DNA of 64,000 nt from JALYJG01 sp033763555 (GTDB lineage Bacteria > Pseudomonadota > Alphaproteobacteria > UBA9219): the NCBI GenBank assembly GCA_033763555.1, contig JANRKK010000039.1, forward strand, positions 12,175 through 76,174. The letters run 5' to 3'. The notes below the pieces were generated by a model. The model saw only the letters and a list, made by a program, of their open reading frames with translations, searched no databases and was not told where the DNA came from. This document shows positions 43,836 through 52,661 of the stretch, piece after piece. Both the position numbers and the translations under genes were made by a program. Position 1 is the first letter of the stretch. Each line of letters starts with the position of its first letter.

Positions 43836-44486
43836 ATGCGCTCTCATAGCATTTCCTGGGATCATGGAGAGAATGAGCATTTGCTCGACTGGAATGCTTT
43901 TACCACCCAGTCTCGAGGCATCGAAGACATCCTCAGAACACTCGCCGAGTGCGATCCTTTCGTACGGGGCACACCAACCAGAAATAAAGTTGTCGAATTG
44001 TATAGAGACACCCCTGCTATTGCGGGAATCTTAAAAAACACACTCGCTGATTACGGCATCACAGATTCAACATATATCGCAAAGGGCGCTTGCGCGATCG
44101 TCTGCGGCATCCCGAATGACGAGGTCATTCGTACGGTTGTTACAAGCGAAATGCCTCGACTCAACAGCCCGCATATTCTCCAGCCGAGACAAACGGTCAC
44201 TGTCGGCAACACCGGATTAAAAGTAGAAATTCTCGCCCGCGCTGACATTAAAAATGTAAGCGGAGACCATGTTCGACATTTAAGGCATGGCCTTGCAAAA
44301 GAAAGAAAGTTTTTCTGGGACGCTTATGCCGATAACGTTGGCATTATCGACGGACGTCCGGCTGTTTTGGATGCAGGCGCTGTGATGCCCGAAGAGCGAT
44401 TGATGCAAAGCAAACAAGAGAGCTTCGTTAATGAATATCTGACTCTGCGGCACAAGCTGGGACTTACCAACGCAGTTCCTACCTAA
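43836..44486 (+). CDS. Unknown protein with kinase-like catalytic loop
   Basis: 216 residues, AT-rich, soluble. Residues 158-182 read KFFWDAYADN (D162-x4-N167), then VLDAGAV (D179), the order and spacing of the catalytic loop and DFG motif of protein-kinase and aminoglycoside-kinase folds. A possible nucleotide-lobe stretch is CAIVCGIPNDEVIRTVV (86-102) before VEILARADIK. At 216 residues it is short for a kinase, with no clear glycine loop or beta-3 Lys, so it may be minimal or inactive. ATG 43836 follows AAGGG ten bases upstream. Convergent with maeB, stops overlapping by eight bases. Confidence 0.6.
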   Translation: MRSHSISWDHGENEHLLDWNAFTTQSRGIEDILRTLAECDPFVRGTPTRNKVVELYRDTPAIAGILKNTLADYGITDSTYIAKGACAIVCGIPNDEVIRTVVTSEMPRLNSPHILQPRQTVTVGNTGLKVEILARADIKNVSGDHVRHLRHGLAKERKFFWDAYADNVGIIDGRPAVLDAGAVMPEERLMQSKQESFVNEYLTLRHKLGLTNAVPT

Positions 44487-46764
44487 CCCCCACCGGAACC
44501 GTCTGATAGGCGGCCAGAACGGCCGTTGTCACCAGATCGGACACCGTCGCGCCCATGCGCACGATCTGCGCGGGTTTTTCGAGGCCGTTCAGGATGGGGC
44601 CGAGCAACGTCACACCACCCACGCTTTGCAGCAGCTTGGATGAGATGTTGGCGGCCTGCAGATTCGGCATAACCAGCACATTGGCTGGCCCGGTCAGGCG
44701 ACAGAAGGGATACAGCTCCTTCATCAGCGCGTAATCCAGCGCGACATCGGCCGTCATCTCCCCGTCATATTCAAATTTCACGCCGCGGGCGTCGAGAATG
44801 CGCACGGCTTCGCGCACATGCTCGGCATGCGTGCGCTGCGGCTGGCCGAAGCTGGCAAAGGAAAGCAAGGCGACGCGCGGCTCATGCCCCATGCGGTGCG
44901 CCCATTCCGCCGAACGGATGGCAATTTCAGCCAAGCGCTCCGGCGAAGGTTCAATATGCACAGCCGTATCGGCCAGAAACACGGTGCGGTCGGATGCAAT
45001 GGCGATGGAAAGACCGAACGCCCCCGAAGGCGGCACCGTTTCAAACACCCGGCGGATATCGTCGTAATTGACGATAAAGCTGCGGGTCAGGCCCGTGACC
45101 ATAGCATCGGCATCACCCGCCGCGACCATTGTGGCGGCAAAGACATTGCGGTTCTGATTCACCATCCGCTGGCAATCGCGCAACATATAACCCTTGCGGT
45201 GCAGGCGGCGATAAAGATGGTCGGTGTATTTCGTATTGTGCTTCGACAGGCGCGCGTTGTGAATTTCAATACCTGGGTCTTCGGGCAGATTCATCGCCTT
45301 CAGATGCTCACGCACAACTTCCTCACGCGCGACAAGAACAGGTGTGCCATAGCCTGCCGCCTTGAACTGCAGCGCGGCACGAATGACGCGATCTTCCTCG
45401 CCTTCGGCAAAGACAACGCGGCGCGGATGGCTGCGCACCGCCTCAAAAATCAGTTCCAGACTGTCCGCTGTCGGGTCAAGCCGGGCACGCAAAGCGCGGC
45501 GATAAGCATCCATATCGGCAATCGGCTTGCGCGCGACCTTTGTGCGCATAGCGGCTTCAGCCACCGCCGCCGGAATATTGACGACGAGACGCGGGTCAAA
45601 CGGTACGGGGATAAGATATTCCGGGCCATAGCGCAGGCGGCGACCACCATAAGCCGCAACCACCTCATCCGGCACATCTTCACGCGCGAGATCGGCCAGA
45701 GCCTTCGCGGCGGCCAGTTTCATTTCGTCATTGATGGTCGAAGCGCGAACATCCAGCGCGCCGCGGAAGATATAGGGGAACCCCAGAACATTATTCACCT
45801 GATTGGGATAATCCGAGCGGCCTGTGGCGATAATGGCATCGTCGCGCACCTTGCGGACTTCTTCGGGTGTAATTTCGGGATCAGGATTGGCCATTGCGAA
45901 GATGATCGGGTTCTTCGCCATGCTCTTCACCATATCAGGTGTCACGGCGCCCTTCTGCGACAGGCCGACAAAAATATCCGCGCCCTTCATGGCCTCTTCC
46001 AGCGTGCGGTTCTTGGTTTCGACCGCATGGGCGGATTTCCACTGGTTCATGCCCTCGGTGCGTCCGGCATAAATTACGCCCTTGGTGTCGCACATAATGA
46101 CACTGTCATGCGGAACGCCCAGCGCCTTGAAAAGTTCGACGCAGGCAATGGCCGAAGCCCCTGCCCCATTTACGACCATCTTCAGTTTCTTTGCCGTGCG
46201 GCCCGTGAGTTCCAGCGCATTGATCAAACCCGCTGCGGCGATGATTGCCGTGCCGTGCTGGTCGTCATGGAATACGGGAATATCCATAATCTCGCGTAGG
46301 CGCTGCTCGATGATGAAACAGTCCGGCGCCTTGATATCTTCGAGATTGATGCCGCCGAAAGACGGACCAAGGAAACGCACGCAATTGATGAATTCATCGA
46401 CATCGCGCGTCGAAATTTCTAGGTCGATGCCGTCGACATCGGCAAAGCGCTTGAACAGGACGGCCTTGCCTTCCATCACAGGCTTGGAAGCCAACGCACC
46501 AAGATCGCCGAGGCCCAGTACCGCGGTGCCGTTGGAAATCACCGCCACCAGATTGCCGCGGGCCGTATAATCATAGGCGGCATCCGGATTTTCCTGAATC
46601 TTGAGGCATGGCACCGCCACACCGGGCGAATAGGCCAATGACAGGTCGCGCTGCGTCACCAACGGCTTGGTCGGCGAAATTTGCAGCTTGCCGGGACGGC
46701 CTTGCGAATGAAACGCAAGGGCTTCTTCGTCGGTCACGCGGGGGCTGGGCTTTTTAGACGGCAT
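44479..46764 (-). CDS. maeB: NADP-dependent malic enzyme with phosphotransacetylase-like domain
   Basis: Oxidative decarboxylation of malate to pyruvate. 761 residues. N-terminal malic-enzyme part (about 1-425): YSPGVAVPCLKIQENPDAAY, FADVDGIDLEISTRDVDEF, FHDDQHGTAIIAAAGLINAL, GAGASAIACVELFKALGV, IFAMANPDPEITPEE. C-terminal phosphotransacetylase-like part (about 430-755): VVFAEGEEDRVIRAALQFKA and VMPNLQAANISSKLLQSVGG, regulatory in this MaeB class. Length and order are standard for alphaproteobacteria. Confidence 0.97.
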   Translation of the reverse strand: MPSKKPSPRVTDEEALAFHSQGRPGKLQISPTKPLVTQRDLSLAYSPGVAVPCLKIQENPDAAYDYTARGNLVAVISNGTAVLGLGDLGALASKPVMEGKAVLFKRFADVDGIDLEISTRDVDEFINCVRFLGPSFGGINLEDIKAPDCFIIEQRLREIMDIPVFHDDQHGTAIIAAAGLINALELTGRTAKKLKMVVNGAGASAIACVELFKALGVPHDSVIMCDTKGVIYAGRTEGMNQWKSAHAVETKNRTLEEAMKGADIFVGLSQKGAVTPDMVKSMAKNPIIFAMANPDPEITPEEVRKVRDDAIIATGRSDYPNQVNNVLGFPYIFRGALDVRASTINDEMKLAAAKALADLAREDVPDEVVAAYGGRRLRYGPEYLIPVPFDPRLVVNIPAAVAEAAMRTKVARKPIADMDAYRRALRARLDPTADSLELIFEAVRSHPRRVVFAEGEEDRVIRAALQFKAAGYGTPVLVAREEVVREHLKAMNLPEDPGIEIHNARLSKHNTKYTDHLYRRLHRKGYMLRDCQRMVNQNRNVFAATMVAAGDADAMVTGLTRSFIVNYDDIRRVFETVPPSGAFGLSIAIASDRTVFLADTAVHIEPSPERLAEIAIRSAEWAHRMGHEPRVALLSFASFGQPQRTHAEHVREAVRILDARGVKFEYDGEMTADVALDYALMKELYPFCRLTGPANVLVMPNLQAANISSKLLQSVGGVTLLGPILNGLEKPAQIVRMGATVSDLVTTAVLAAYQTVPVGVR

Positions 46765-46874
46765 AGAGGCTCCGGTCGAATTCTGCGCGCTACTCTAGAA
46801 CATTCCAGCGGCATGCACAGCGTTCTTTGATTGTGCGCTGCGAAAGAAATCGGGAATCAAGGCAGGAGGGTTTT

Positions 46875-47957
46875 TTAGCACGGCCAATGGGAATCCACAC
46901 CGCTCAAAACAACGCGCGGCGCGGCGTTATTGGCCTCTATTTCGCCGATGCGAAACACCTTTTCTCCAGCAGCGGTCAGGATTTTGCCAACCTCTTCGGC
47001 ATGCTCAGAAGCAACGATAACAACCATGCCGATACCGCAATTGAAGGTGCGTGCCATTTCCTGCGGATCAATATTGCCTGCTTTCGCCAACCAGCGGAAT
47101 ACGCCAGGCACATCCCAGTTCTTGGCATTCAGCTTCACACCCAAACCATCCGGCAGAACGCGCGGAATATTTTCTAGCAAGCCGCCGCCCGTAATATGCG
47201 CCAGCCCCTTCACATGCCCGGTGCGTACAGCCTGCAAAACCGAACGCACATAAATCCGCGTTGGCTCCAGCAAGGCATCGCCGAGCGAACGGGATGCATC
47301 AAATGGCGCAGGCTTGTCATAACTCAGTTTTTCCTGCGCGACGATCTTGCGCACCAGTGAATAGCCGTTGCTGTGAACACCGCTGGAGGCCACCCCGAGC
47401 ACCACATCGCCCCTGGCGATATTTTTTTGCGGCAGGATTTTGTCGCGCTCCACCGCACCGACGGAAAATCCGGCAAGGTCGTAGTCACCGCTGCCATACA
47501 TGCCGGGCATTTCGGCTGTTTCGCCGCCCGCCAACGAGCATCCCGCCTGCTTGCAGCCTTCAGCGATGCCCGCGATCACCTGCCGGGCGCTTTCGACATC
47601 CAGCTTGCCCGTAGCGAAGTAATCAAGAAACAACAGCGGCTCGGCCCCCTGTACGATCAGATCATTGACGCACATGGCAACCAGATCGATGCCGATCGTC
47701 TGGTGCTTACCTGTTTCAATGGCGATTTTCAGCTTGGTGCCCACGCCATCCGTGGTCGAAACAAGAATAGGGTCGCGGTAGCCTGCCGCCTTGAGGTCGA
47801 ACAAGGCCCCAAAACCACCTATTCCCCCTTCCGCCCCTGGGCGCGCCGTGGCCTTGGCCAAAGGCTTGATGGCCTCAACAAGGGCATTTCCGGCATCAAT
47901 ATCGACGCCCGCCTCGGCATAGGGCCTGCGGCCTGAAAAAGCGGAATTGCTGGTTAT
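46875..47957 (-). CDS. purM: Phosphoribosylformylglycinamidine cyclo-ligase, ATA start
   Basis: Makes aminoimidazole ribotide in purine synthesis. 360 residues if it starts at ATA 47957. GAEGGIGGFGALFDLKAAGY, DGVGTKLKIAIETGKHQTIG, GIDLVAMCVNDLIVQGAEPL and GETAEMPGMY are typical. The conserved N-terminus (PYAEAGVDIDAGNALVEAIK) lies upstream of any ATG/GTG; the only codon placed correctly after the ribosome site GGGGAGG (five-base spacing) is ATA, followed by ACC AGC AAT. The first canonical in-frame start, TTG 47861, would remove 32 residues including that block. purN is not adjacent. Convergent side: maeB lies 110 bp downstream. Confidence 0.93.
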   Translation of the reverse strand: MTSNSAFSGRRPYAEAGVDIDAGNALVEAIKPLAKATARPGAEGGIGGFGALFDLKAAGYRDPILVSTTDGVGTKLKIAIETGKHQTIGIDLVAMCVNDLIVQGAEPLLFLDYFATGKLDVESARQVIAGIAEGCKQAGCSLAGGETAEMPGMYGSGDYDLAGFSVGAVERDKILPQKNIARGDVVLGVASSGVHSNGYSLVRKIVAQEKLSYDKPAPFDASRSLGDALLEPTRIYVRSVLQAVRTGHVKGLAHITGGGLLENIPRVLPDGLGVKLNAKNWDVPGVFRWLAKAGNIDPQEMARTFNCGIGMVVIVASEHAEEVGKILTAAGEKVFRIGEIEANNAAPRVVLSGVDSHWPC

Positions 47958-48019
47958 GGTAACCTCCCCTAAGCTTGGCTATAACAGGCAGCAAGATAGC
48001 GGAAACGGGCACGTTTGCA

Positions 48020-49174
48020 ATGCGACACCTTCTTATTCTTTTCCTTGTTCTCAGCCTTGGGTTTTTCAGCAGCCCGGCCCCTGCCCAAACCGAAGACGCT
48101 TCGGTTTACGAGGTCACAGACGTCGCCGCCGATGTCACCGCCGACAGCGCCGCGCATGCGCGCGAACAGGCGCTGGCACAGGCCCAACGCTCGGCTTTCG
48201 GACAGTTATTGGAACGCCTCGGTGTCGATGGCACCTCCTTCGCCACCCTGAGCGATGATGATATCGCCGAAATGGTTCAAAGCTTTGAAGTACAGAATGA
48301 GAAATCCTCGTCCGTCCGCTATCTGGGCACTTTCCGCGTACAGTTCAAACCGAACGCCGTGCGCGGCGTGCTGAACAATAAAAATGTCGGCTATACGGAA
48401 ACGCGCGGGCAGCTGGTTGCCGTTCTGCCTGTCTTGATCAATCAGGGCCGTCCGGTCTTGTGGGAAGAAAGTACGGCCTGGCGCGCGGCCTGGGATGCAG
48501 GTGCGCATAATGGCGGTCTTGTTCCAATTGTTATCCCTGCAGGCGGATTGGACGACATTGCCGTCATCAGTACGCCGGAAGCCATCAGCGGCAAGGCGGA
48601 ATCTCTTCAATCCCTTATGGGCAAATATCAGGCGGGCGGCGCTTTGGTCGCCGTACTGGACGGCGACCCAGGCAAGCCCGGCAGCGAGTTAAAGATCAAT
48701 TTGCAGCGTTATGATTCCAACGGCAGCCCTCTGCCAACGGCCATTCTGAGCGTCACGGTTCCGGCGGATAAAAACGGCTCTGACACGGCACTCAAACAGG
48801 CTGTAAGGCAAGCGCGCCTCCAGCTTGAAAAGGATTGGAAAGAAGGCGCCAAAGGCGATGAGAAGGCTGTCGTTATCCAGGCGCCGGAGCCCGCGGCCTC
48901 ACCCTCCACGCGTACCACACATTTGCCCGTGGTCGTTCCCATCCAGACCTTGGCCGAATGGGCACAGATCAAACGGCGCCTGACCAGCGTGCCCAGCATC
49001 ATCCGCACCGAGGTCATCACGCTCATGCGCGGCATCACGCGAATTGAGATCGAGTTTCGTGGTACGGTCGAAGAGCTGGAAGATGCTCTGATGCAGCAGG
49101 ATTTGTCCCTGAATCAGGATGGCGCCAACGGTTCATGGGTTTTGCAGGCTTTTGAACCCGACGCCCCTCTATAA
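48020..49174 (+). CDS. DUF2066 family secreted protein
   Basis: 384 residues. Signal MRHLLILFLVLSLGFFSSPAPA, then YEVTDVAADVTADSAAHARE, SAFGQLLERLGVD, YLGTFRVQFKPNAVRGVLN, VGYTETRGQLVAVLPVLINQ. C-terminal half with IQTLAEWAQIKRRLTSVPSI ends in an ACT/OB-like domain. Periplasmic; role unknown. Position between purM and perM-hdaA is the usual alphaproteobacterial one, though a CDP-alcohol phosphatidyltransferase often found here is missing. Divergent from purM with a 62-bp gap. Confidence 0.88.
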   Translation: MRHLLILFLVLSLGFFSSPAPAQTEDASVYEVTDVAADVTADSAAHAREQALAQAQRSAFGQLLERLGVDGTSFATLSDDDIAEMVQSFEVQNEKSSSVRYLGTFRVQFKPNAVRGVLNNKNVGYTETRGQLVAVLPVLINQGRPVLWEESTAWRAAWDAGAHNGGLVPIVIPAGGLDDIAVISTPEAISGKAESLQSLMGKYQAGGALVAVLDGDPGKPGSELKINLQRYDSNGSPLPTAILSVTVPADKNGSDTALKQAVRQARLQLEKDWKEGAKGDEKAVVIQAPEPAASPSTRTTHLPVVVPIQTLAEWAQIKRRLTSVPSIIRTEVITLMRGITRIEIEFRGTVEELEDALMQQDLSLNQDGANGSWVLQAFEPDAPL

Positions 49175-49186
49175 GGCAGGAGAAAG

Positions 49187-50263
49187 ATGTTTCGCCCTCA
49201 ATCCCAAACACGCTTCTGGCTTCTGGCTCTGGTTGCTTTTGCCCTGGCCTTGTGGCTGCTCAAGCCCGTTCTTCTGCCTTTCGTTGCCGGGATGATCATC
49301 GCTTATTTCCTGAATCCCGTCGTGAATATCCTGTGGCGCCATAAAATTCCGCGCTGGCTGGGAACCTTTATTGTGTTGCTGGCTTTCGCTATTGGCGTAG
49401 CGCTCATCGTCACTCTGATTTTCCCTCTTCTGCAAAGCCAGATTGGCGCATTGATCGACGCCATCCCCGGCTATATCGGCAAAATACGCGCACATTATAT
49501 GCCCTGGATGGAATCCTGGCTGGCGCGCTTCGCGCCAGAGGATGTTGAAAAGCTCCGCGGTGCAGCAGGCGAATCCGTCACGCAGGCCGCCGGATGGGCC
49601 GCCAAGCTGGTGCAGCAGATTGTCAGCGGCGGCTTTGCCCTGATCGACATTCTGGCCCTGTCCATCATCATGCCCATCGTGGCTTTTTACATGCTGCGCG
49701 ACTGGCCGCGGCTGGTTGGTGTTATCGATACGCTTCTGCCGCGCCGCCATTACCAAGCCATTCAGGAACAGCTGAATGAAATCGACAATACGCTGTCCGG
49801 TTTTATTCGCGGACAGGCTTTGGTCTGTCTGGCGCTTGGGCTGATTTACAGCATAGGCCTGACTTTGGTGGGCCTGGATTACGGCGCGGCCATCGGCATC
49901 ACGGCAGGCGTTCTCTCTTTCATTCCCTATGTCGGCACGATTTTCGGATGGGTGACGAGCGTCCTGCTGGCGTTTGTTCAATTCGATGACTGGACGCATA
50001 TCGGCATGGTCGCGGGCGTTTTCATCATCGGCAATATTCTGGAAAGCTACATCCTGACGCCGCGTTTGGTCGGCAGTCGCGTCGGGCTTCATCCTGTCTG
50101 GATTCTTTTCGCCTTGCTGGCGGGCGCGAAGCTGATGGGCTTCACAGGCGTTTTGATTGCTGTGCCAACGGCGGCCATTCTGGGCGTTCTGACCCGCTTT
50201 GCCATGAGCCAGTACAAAAGCAGTTCTTTCTACAAAGACCCGCTGGCCCCCACCAAACCATGA
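49187..50263 (+). CDS. perM: AI-2E/PerM family membrane protein
   Basis: 358 residues, about eight membrane segments. Starts QTRFWLLALVAFALALWLLK and has LPFVAGMIIAYFLNPVVNIL, DNTLSGFIRGQALVCLALGL and GVLSFIPYVGTIFGWVTSVL, the family core; the C-terminal PRLVGSRVGLHPVWILFALL is conserved. Family members export small molecules or ions; substrate unknown. The stop overlaps the hdaA start (ATGA), a frequent perM-hda pair. Confidence 0.92.
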   Translation: MFRPQSQTRFWLLALVAFALALWLLKPVLLPFVAGMIIAYFLNPVVNILWRHKIPRWLGTFIVLLAFAIGVALIVTLIFPLLQSQIGALIDAIPGYIGKIRAHYMPWMESWLARFAPEDVEKLRGAAGESVTQAAGWAAKLVQQIVSGGFALIDILALSIIMPIVAFYMLRDWPRLVGVIDTLLPRRHYQAIQEQLNEIDNTLSGFIRGQALVCLALGLIYSIGLTLVGLDYGAAIGITAGVLSFIPYVGTIFGWVTSVLLAFVQFDDWTHIGMVAGVFIIGNILESYILTPRLVGSRVGLHPVWILFALLAGAKLMGFTGVLIAVPTAAILGVLTRFAMSQYKSSSFYKDPLAPTKP

Positions 50264-50949
50264 CGCGGCAGCAAACCCTGCCCCTCCCACACCGTGAAGC
50301 TTTGGGCGCCGATGACTTTCTGGTGACCGCAAGCAACCGCGAAGCCGCAGCCTGGCTGGATAAATGGCCGGACTGGCCCGCGCATTGTTTCATCTTGTAT
50401 GGCCCGGCAGGAAGCGGCAAAACCCATCTGGCCCAGATGTGGCAAGCGCGCAGCCAGGCTCAGGCAATGACAGTGGCTGAGTTGACTTCGCAGGATGCCG
50501 GAAGCTTAACAGGCAACAACCACCCCTTGCTGATTGACGATGCCAGTAATATTGCTGGCAATCCGGACGCCGAAGAAGCTCTTTTTCATCTTTATAATTC
50601 GCTCCGCGAGAAGAAAAATTTCCTGCTGCTGACTTCCGCGCAGCCCCCTGCTCAATGGAATATTCAACTGGCCGATCTGCGCTCGAGGCTTCTGGCGGCA
50701 CCCTGCGCGGCCATTGCTGCGCCGGATGATGAGCTTGTCTCGGCCATGCTTATCAAGCAGTTCCGCGACCGCCAGATCACGCTCGGCATGGATGTGGTGG
50801 ATTATCTTCTCCCGCGTATCGAACGGACGCCTGCCGCCATACGCGACCTTGTCAACGCTCTCGACAAGGCCTCTCTGGCGGAAGGACGACGTATTACCGT
50901 CGCCTTGGCGCGGCGTTTCCTTGAGGATCAAGGCTTTCTTCTTTCCTGA
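50260..50949 (+). CDS. hdaA: DnaA-inactivating AAA protein HdaA/Hda
   Basis: Links the beta clamp to DnaA-ATP hydrolysis to prevent re-initiation. 229 residues. N-terminal clamp-binding peptide RQQTLPLPH, Walker A GPAGSGKTHLAQMW (48-61), LLIDDASNI (Walker B-like), sensor LLTSAQPPAQW, RSRLLAAPCAAI, and the C-terminal helices of a DnaA domain III-like fold without the DNA-binding domain IV. Overlaps perM by four bases. Confidence 0.94.
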   Translation: MTRQQTLPLPHREALGADDFLVTASNREAAAWLDKWPDWPAHCFILYGPAGSGKTHLAQMWQARSQAQAMTVAELTSQDAGSLTGNNHPLLIDDASNIAGNPDAEEALFHLYNSLREKKNFLLLTSAQPPAQWNIQLADLRSRLLAAPCAAIAAPDDELVSAMLIKQFRDRQITLGMDVVDYLLPRIERTPAAIRDLVNALDKASLAEGRRITVALARRFLEDQGFLLS

Positions 50950-50961
50950 ATAAACCAATAA

Positions 50962-51083
50962 CCTCCTCCCCGCTTGCGGGGAGGAGGCGAAAAGTTGGTC
51001 TTGCGGCAGCAAGACCTTAGTTTTCGCTGGAGGGGCCAATCTTCACCAAGCCCTCCCCTAACCCCTCCCGCAAGCGGGAGGGG
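50962..51083. repeat. Triple-hairpin palindromic repeat
   Basis: Three consecutive hairpins: a perfect 26-base palindrome CCTCCTCCCCGC/GCGGGGAGGAGG-type (50962-50987); a compound stem GCGAAAA + GGTCTTGC / GCAAGACC + TTTTCGC (50987-51027, loop GGCA); and CCCCTCCCGC (51062-51071) / GCGGGAGGGG (51074-51083). No ORF. The two outer palindromes are near copies of each other. Looks like a dispersed intergenic repeat of alphaproteobacteria; it may also end the hdaA transcript, as a weak TTTTA follows. Confidence 0.85.
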
Positions 51084-51121
51084 GATTTTATTTGACTAAA
51101 CGATGCTCTAGGATTGCTTCT

Positions 51122-51673
51122 ATGCTGCGCCATATCGCCTGGTTCAACAAAGCACCCATCGAACCCTGCCCGGAAGGGGGGCTAACCTCGCCCGACCCCG
51201 TCGTGCAGCGGCGCTATCTCATTCCAGCGCGTAAATTGGAAGAGTTAGGCGTGGAATGTTCGGTCTTCGGCAATCTGCAGGATGCCGACCCGGTACAGGT
51301 CAGCCAGCATCTGCAAAAGCTGGAAACCGATATTGTGGTTGTCGGCGATATTTCCGGCTCTTCACGGCTGGAACTGGCTCGCGCCGCCAAACATCTTGGC
51401 TGTTATGTCATCGCCGATTTTGGGCATGCCAGCGGCGTCACATCCGATTTCGTCCAGCTTGCGGAAATGGCCGATCAAGTCGTGGCGGCAACGCCCGAAG
51501 CGGCCGCTTTGGCTTTAAAGGAAACAGGCTCGCCAACGGCGGTTATCCCGGATTGCAGCGAGGGGGGAAATGGTGCGACCTCAGCCGCTGCCGTAGCCCA
51601 GCTATGGCTGGATTGTTTCAAGAAGCTGAAGCTTAAGCCGCCAGCTTCCGCCAATACCAATTTACCGGAATAG
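51122..51673 (+). CDS. Glycosyltransferase-like (GT-B N-domain) short protein
   Basis: 183 residues. RHIAWFNKAPIEPCPEGG, RRYLIPARKLEELGVECSVF, TDIVVVGDISGSSRLELARA, YVIADFGHASGVT and VVAATPEAAALALKETG form an alternating beta-alpha pattern of a Rossmann-like or GT-B half. A full glycosyltransferase would be about twice as long, and no donor-site motif is seen, so activity is doubtful. ATG 51122 has AGGA eight bases upstream. Sits directly after the palindromic repeat, convergent with the NYN gene. Assignment tentative. Confidence 0.55.
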   Translation: MLRHIAWFNKAPIEPCPEGGLTSPDPVVQRRYLIPARKLEELGVECSVFGNLQDADPVQVSQHLQKLETDIVVVGDISGSSRLELARAAKHLGCYVIADFGHASGVTSDFVQLAEMADQVVAATPEAAALALKETGSPTAVIPDCSEGGNGATSAAAVAQLWLDCFKKLKLKPPASANTNLPE

Positions 51674-51696
51674 CGAGGCAGGAGTTCAGTTGCCGC

Positions 51697-52317
51697 TTAG
51701 GCGACGTCCTGAATTTGTTCCTGCGTGGTCTGCAGATTCTGCGCCACTTCCTTCATGTTCGCAGGAGCACCTTGCTGGCCACCTTCCGCGCGGGCGCGGG
51801 CGATGTGCGGCATGAGCTCTTGCAGCTCAATGAAGTTATCGGCCTGACGGCGCAGTTCATCGGCCACCATCGGCGGCGAGGAACGCATCGTGCTGACAAC
51901 GCTGACGCGAACGCCTTTGCGCTGCACAGCTTCGACCAGGCGGCGGAAATCGCCGTCGCCGGAGAAGATGATGATGTGTTCGACATTCTCGGACATTTCC
52001 ATCACATCGATGGCAAGTTCGATGTCCATGTTGCCCTTGATCTTGCGGCGACCGAACGCGTCGGTGAATTCCTTGGTCGGCTTGGTGACCATCGTGTAGC
52101 CGTTATAGTCCAGCCAATCCACCAGCGGGCGGATCGGTGAATATTCTTCGTTTTCGATCAGCGCGGTGTAGTAGAAGGCGCGCACCAGACGACCGCGTCC
52201 GGCAAACACTTCCAGCAGGCGGCGATAATCGATATCAAAGCCCAGACCTCTGGCGGCGGCGTAAAGATTGGCTCCATCAATGAAAAGAGCAGAACGTTCT
52301 TCTTTATAAAAAATCAT
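51697..52317 (-). CDS. NYN-domain (LabA/DUF88) putative nuclease
   Basis: 206 residues. PIN-like fold with acidic residues in ALFIDGANLYAAARGLGFDI, IKGNMDIELAIDVM and FSGDGDFRRLVEAVQRKGVR, the expected Asp set of NYN ribonucleases; then VVADELRRQADNFIEL-type end (seen as MVADELRRQADNFIELQELM) and a Gln-rich tail. Probably RNA processing or decay. Divergent from rpoZ, an arrangement I associate with alphaproteobacteria. Confidence 0.9.
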   Translation of the reverse strand: MIFYKEERSALFIDGANLYAAARGLGFDIDYRRLLEVFAGRGRLVRAFYYTALIENEEYSPIRPLVDWLDYNGYTMVTKPTKEFTDAFGRRKIKGNMDIELAIDVMEMSENVEHIIIFSGDGDFRRLVEAVQRKGVRVSVVSTMRSSPPMVADELRRQADNFIELQELMPHIARARAEGGQQGAPANMKEVAQNLQTTQEQIQDVA

Positions 52318-52661
52318 TGTTTCCTCTGTGTGTGCCTATTGTTAAGAAATTGAAGAGCAGCCGATCTTGAGATTAACCTGCGTGTGATCGGGGCGGTCAG
52401 TACACCCGCTACCCAAAAAAGGCAACGAAAAAATTAACAACCCGATTTAACTTTTTTTAAAATACGCGATACGCAGATTTTCTACAAGTCTTCGTTTCAG
52501 TTTCATCACCTATGTGATTATTCGGGAATGCAATTTCAAGACTTTACAGAGGATTGCAAAAACATGTAGTGTGCGCCCGGATTTCGAGCAGTTCTCCAGA
52601 ACAGGTAATTACTTTTTGTTCTTGGGTAACAGCTTTTTCAGCTAACCATGAAGGATAGAAA
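52318..52661. other. 344-bp intergenic region between NYN gene and rpoZ
   Basis: Divergent promoters for both genes must lie here. AT-rich with several A and T runs (about 52425-52460). No ORF with a ribosome site and no tRNA or known small RNA recognised. The rpoZ ribosome site GAAGGA is at about 52649. Nothing else supported. Confidence 0.5.
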
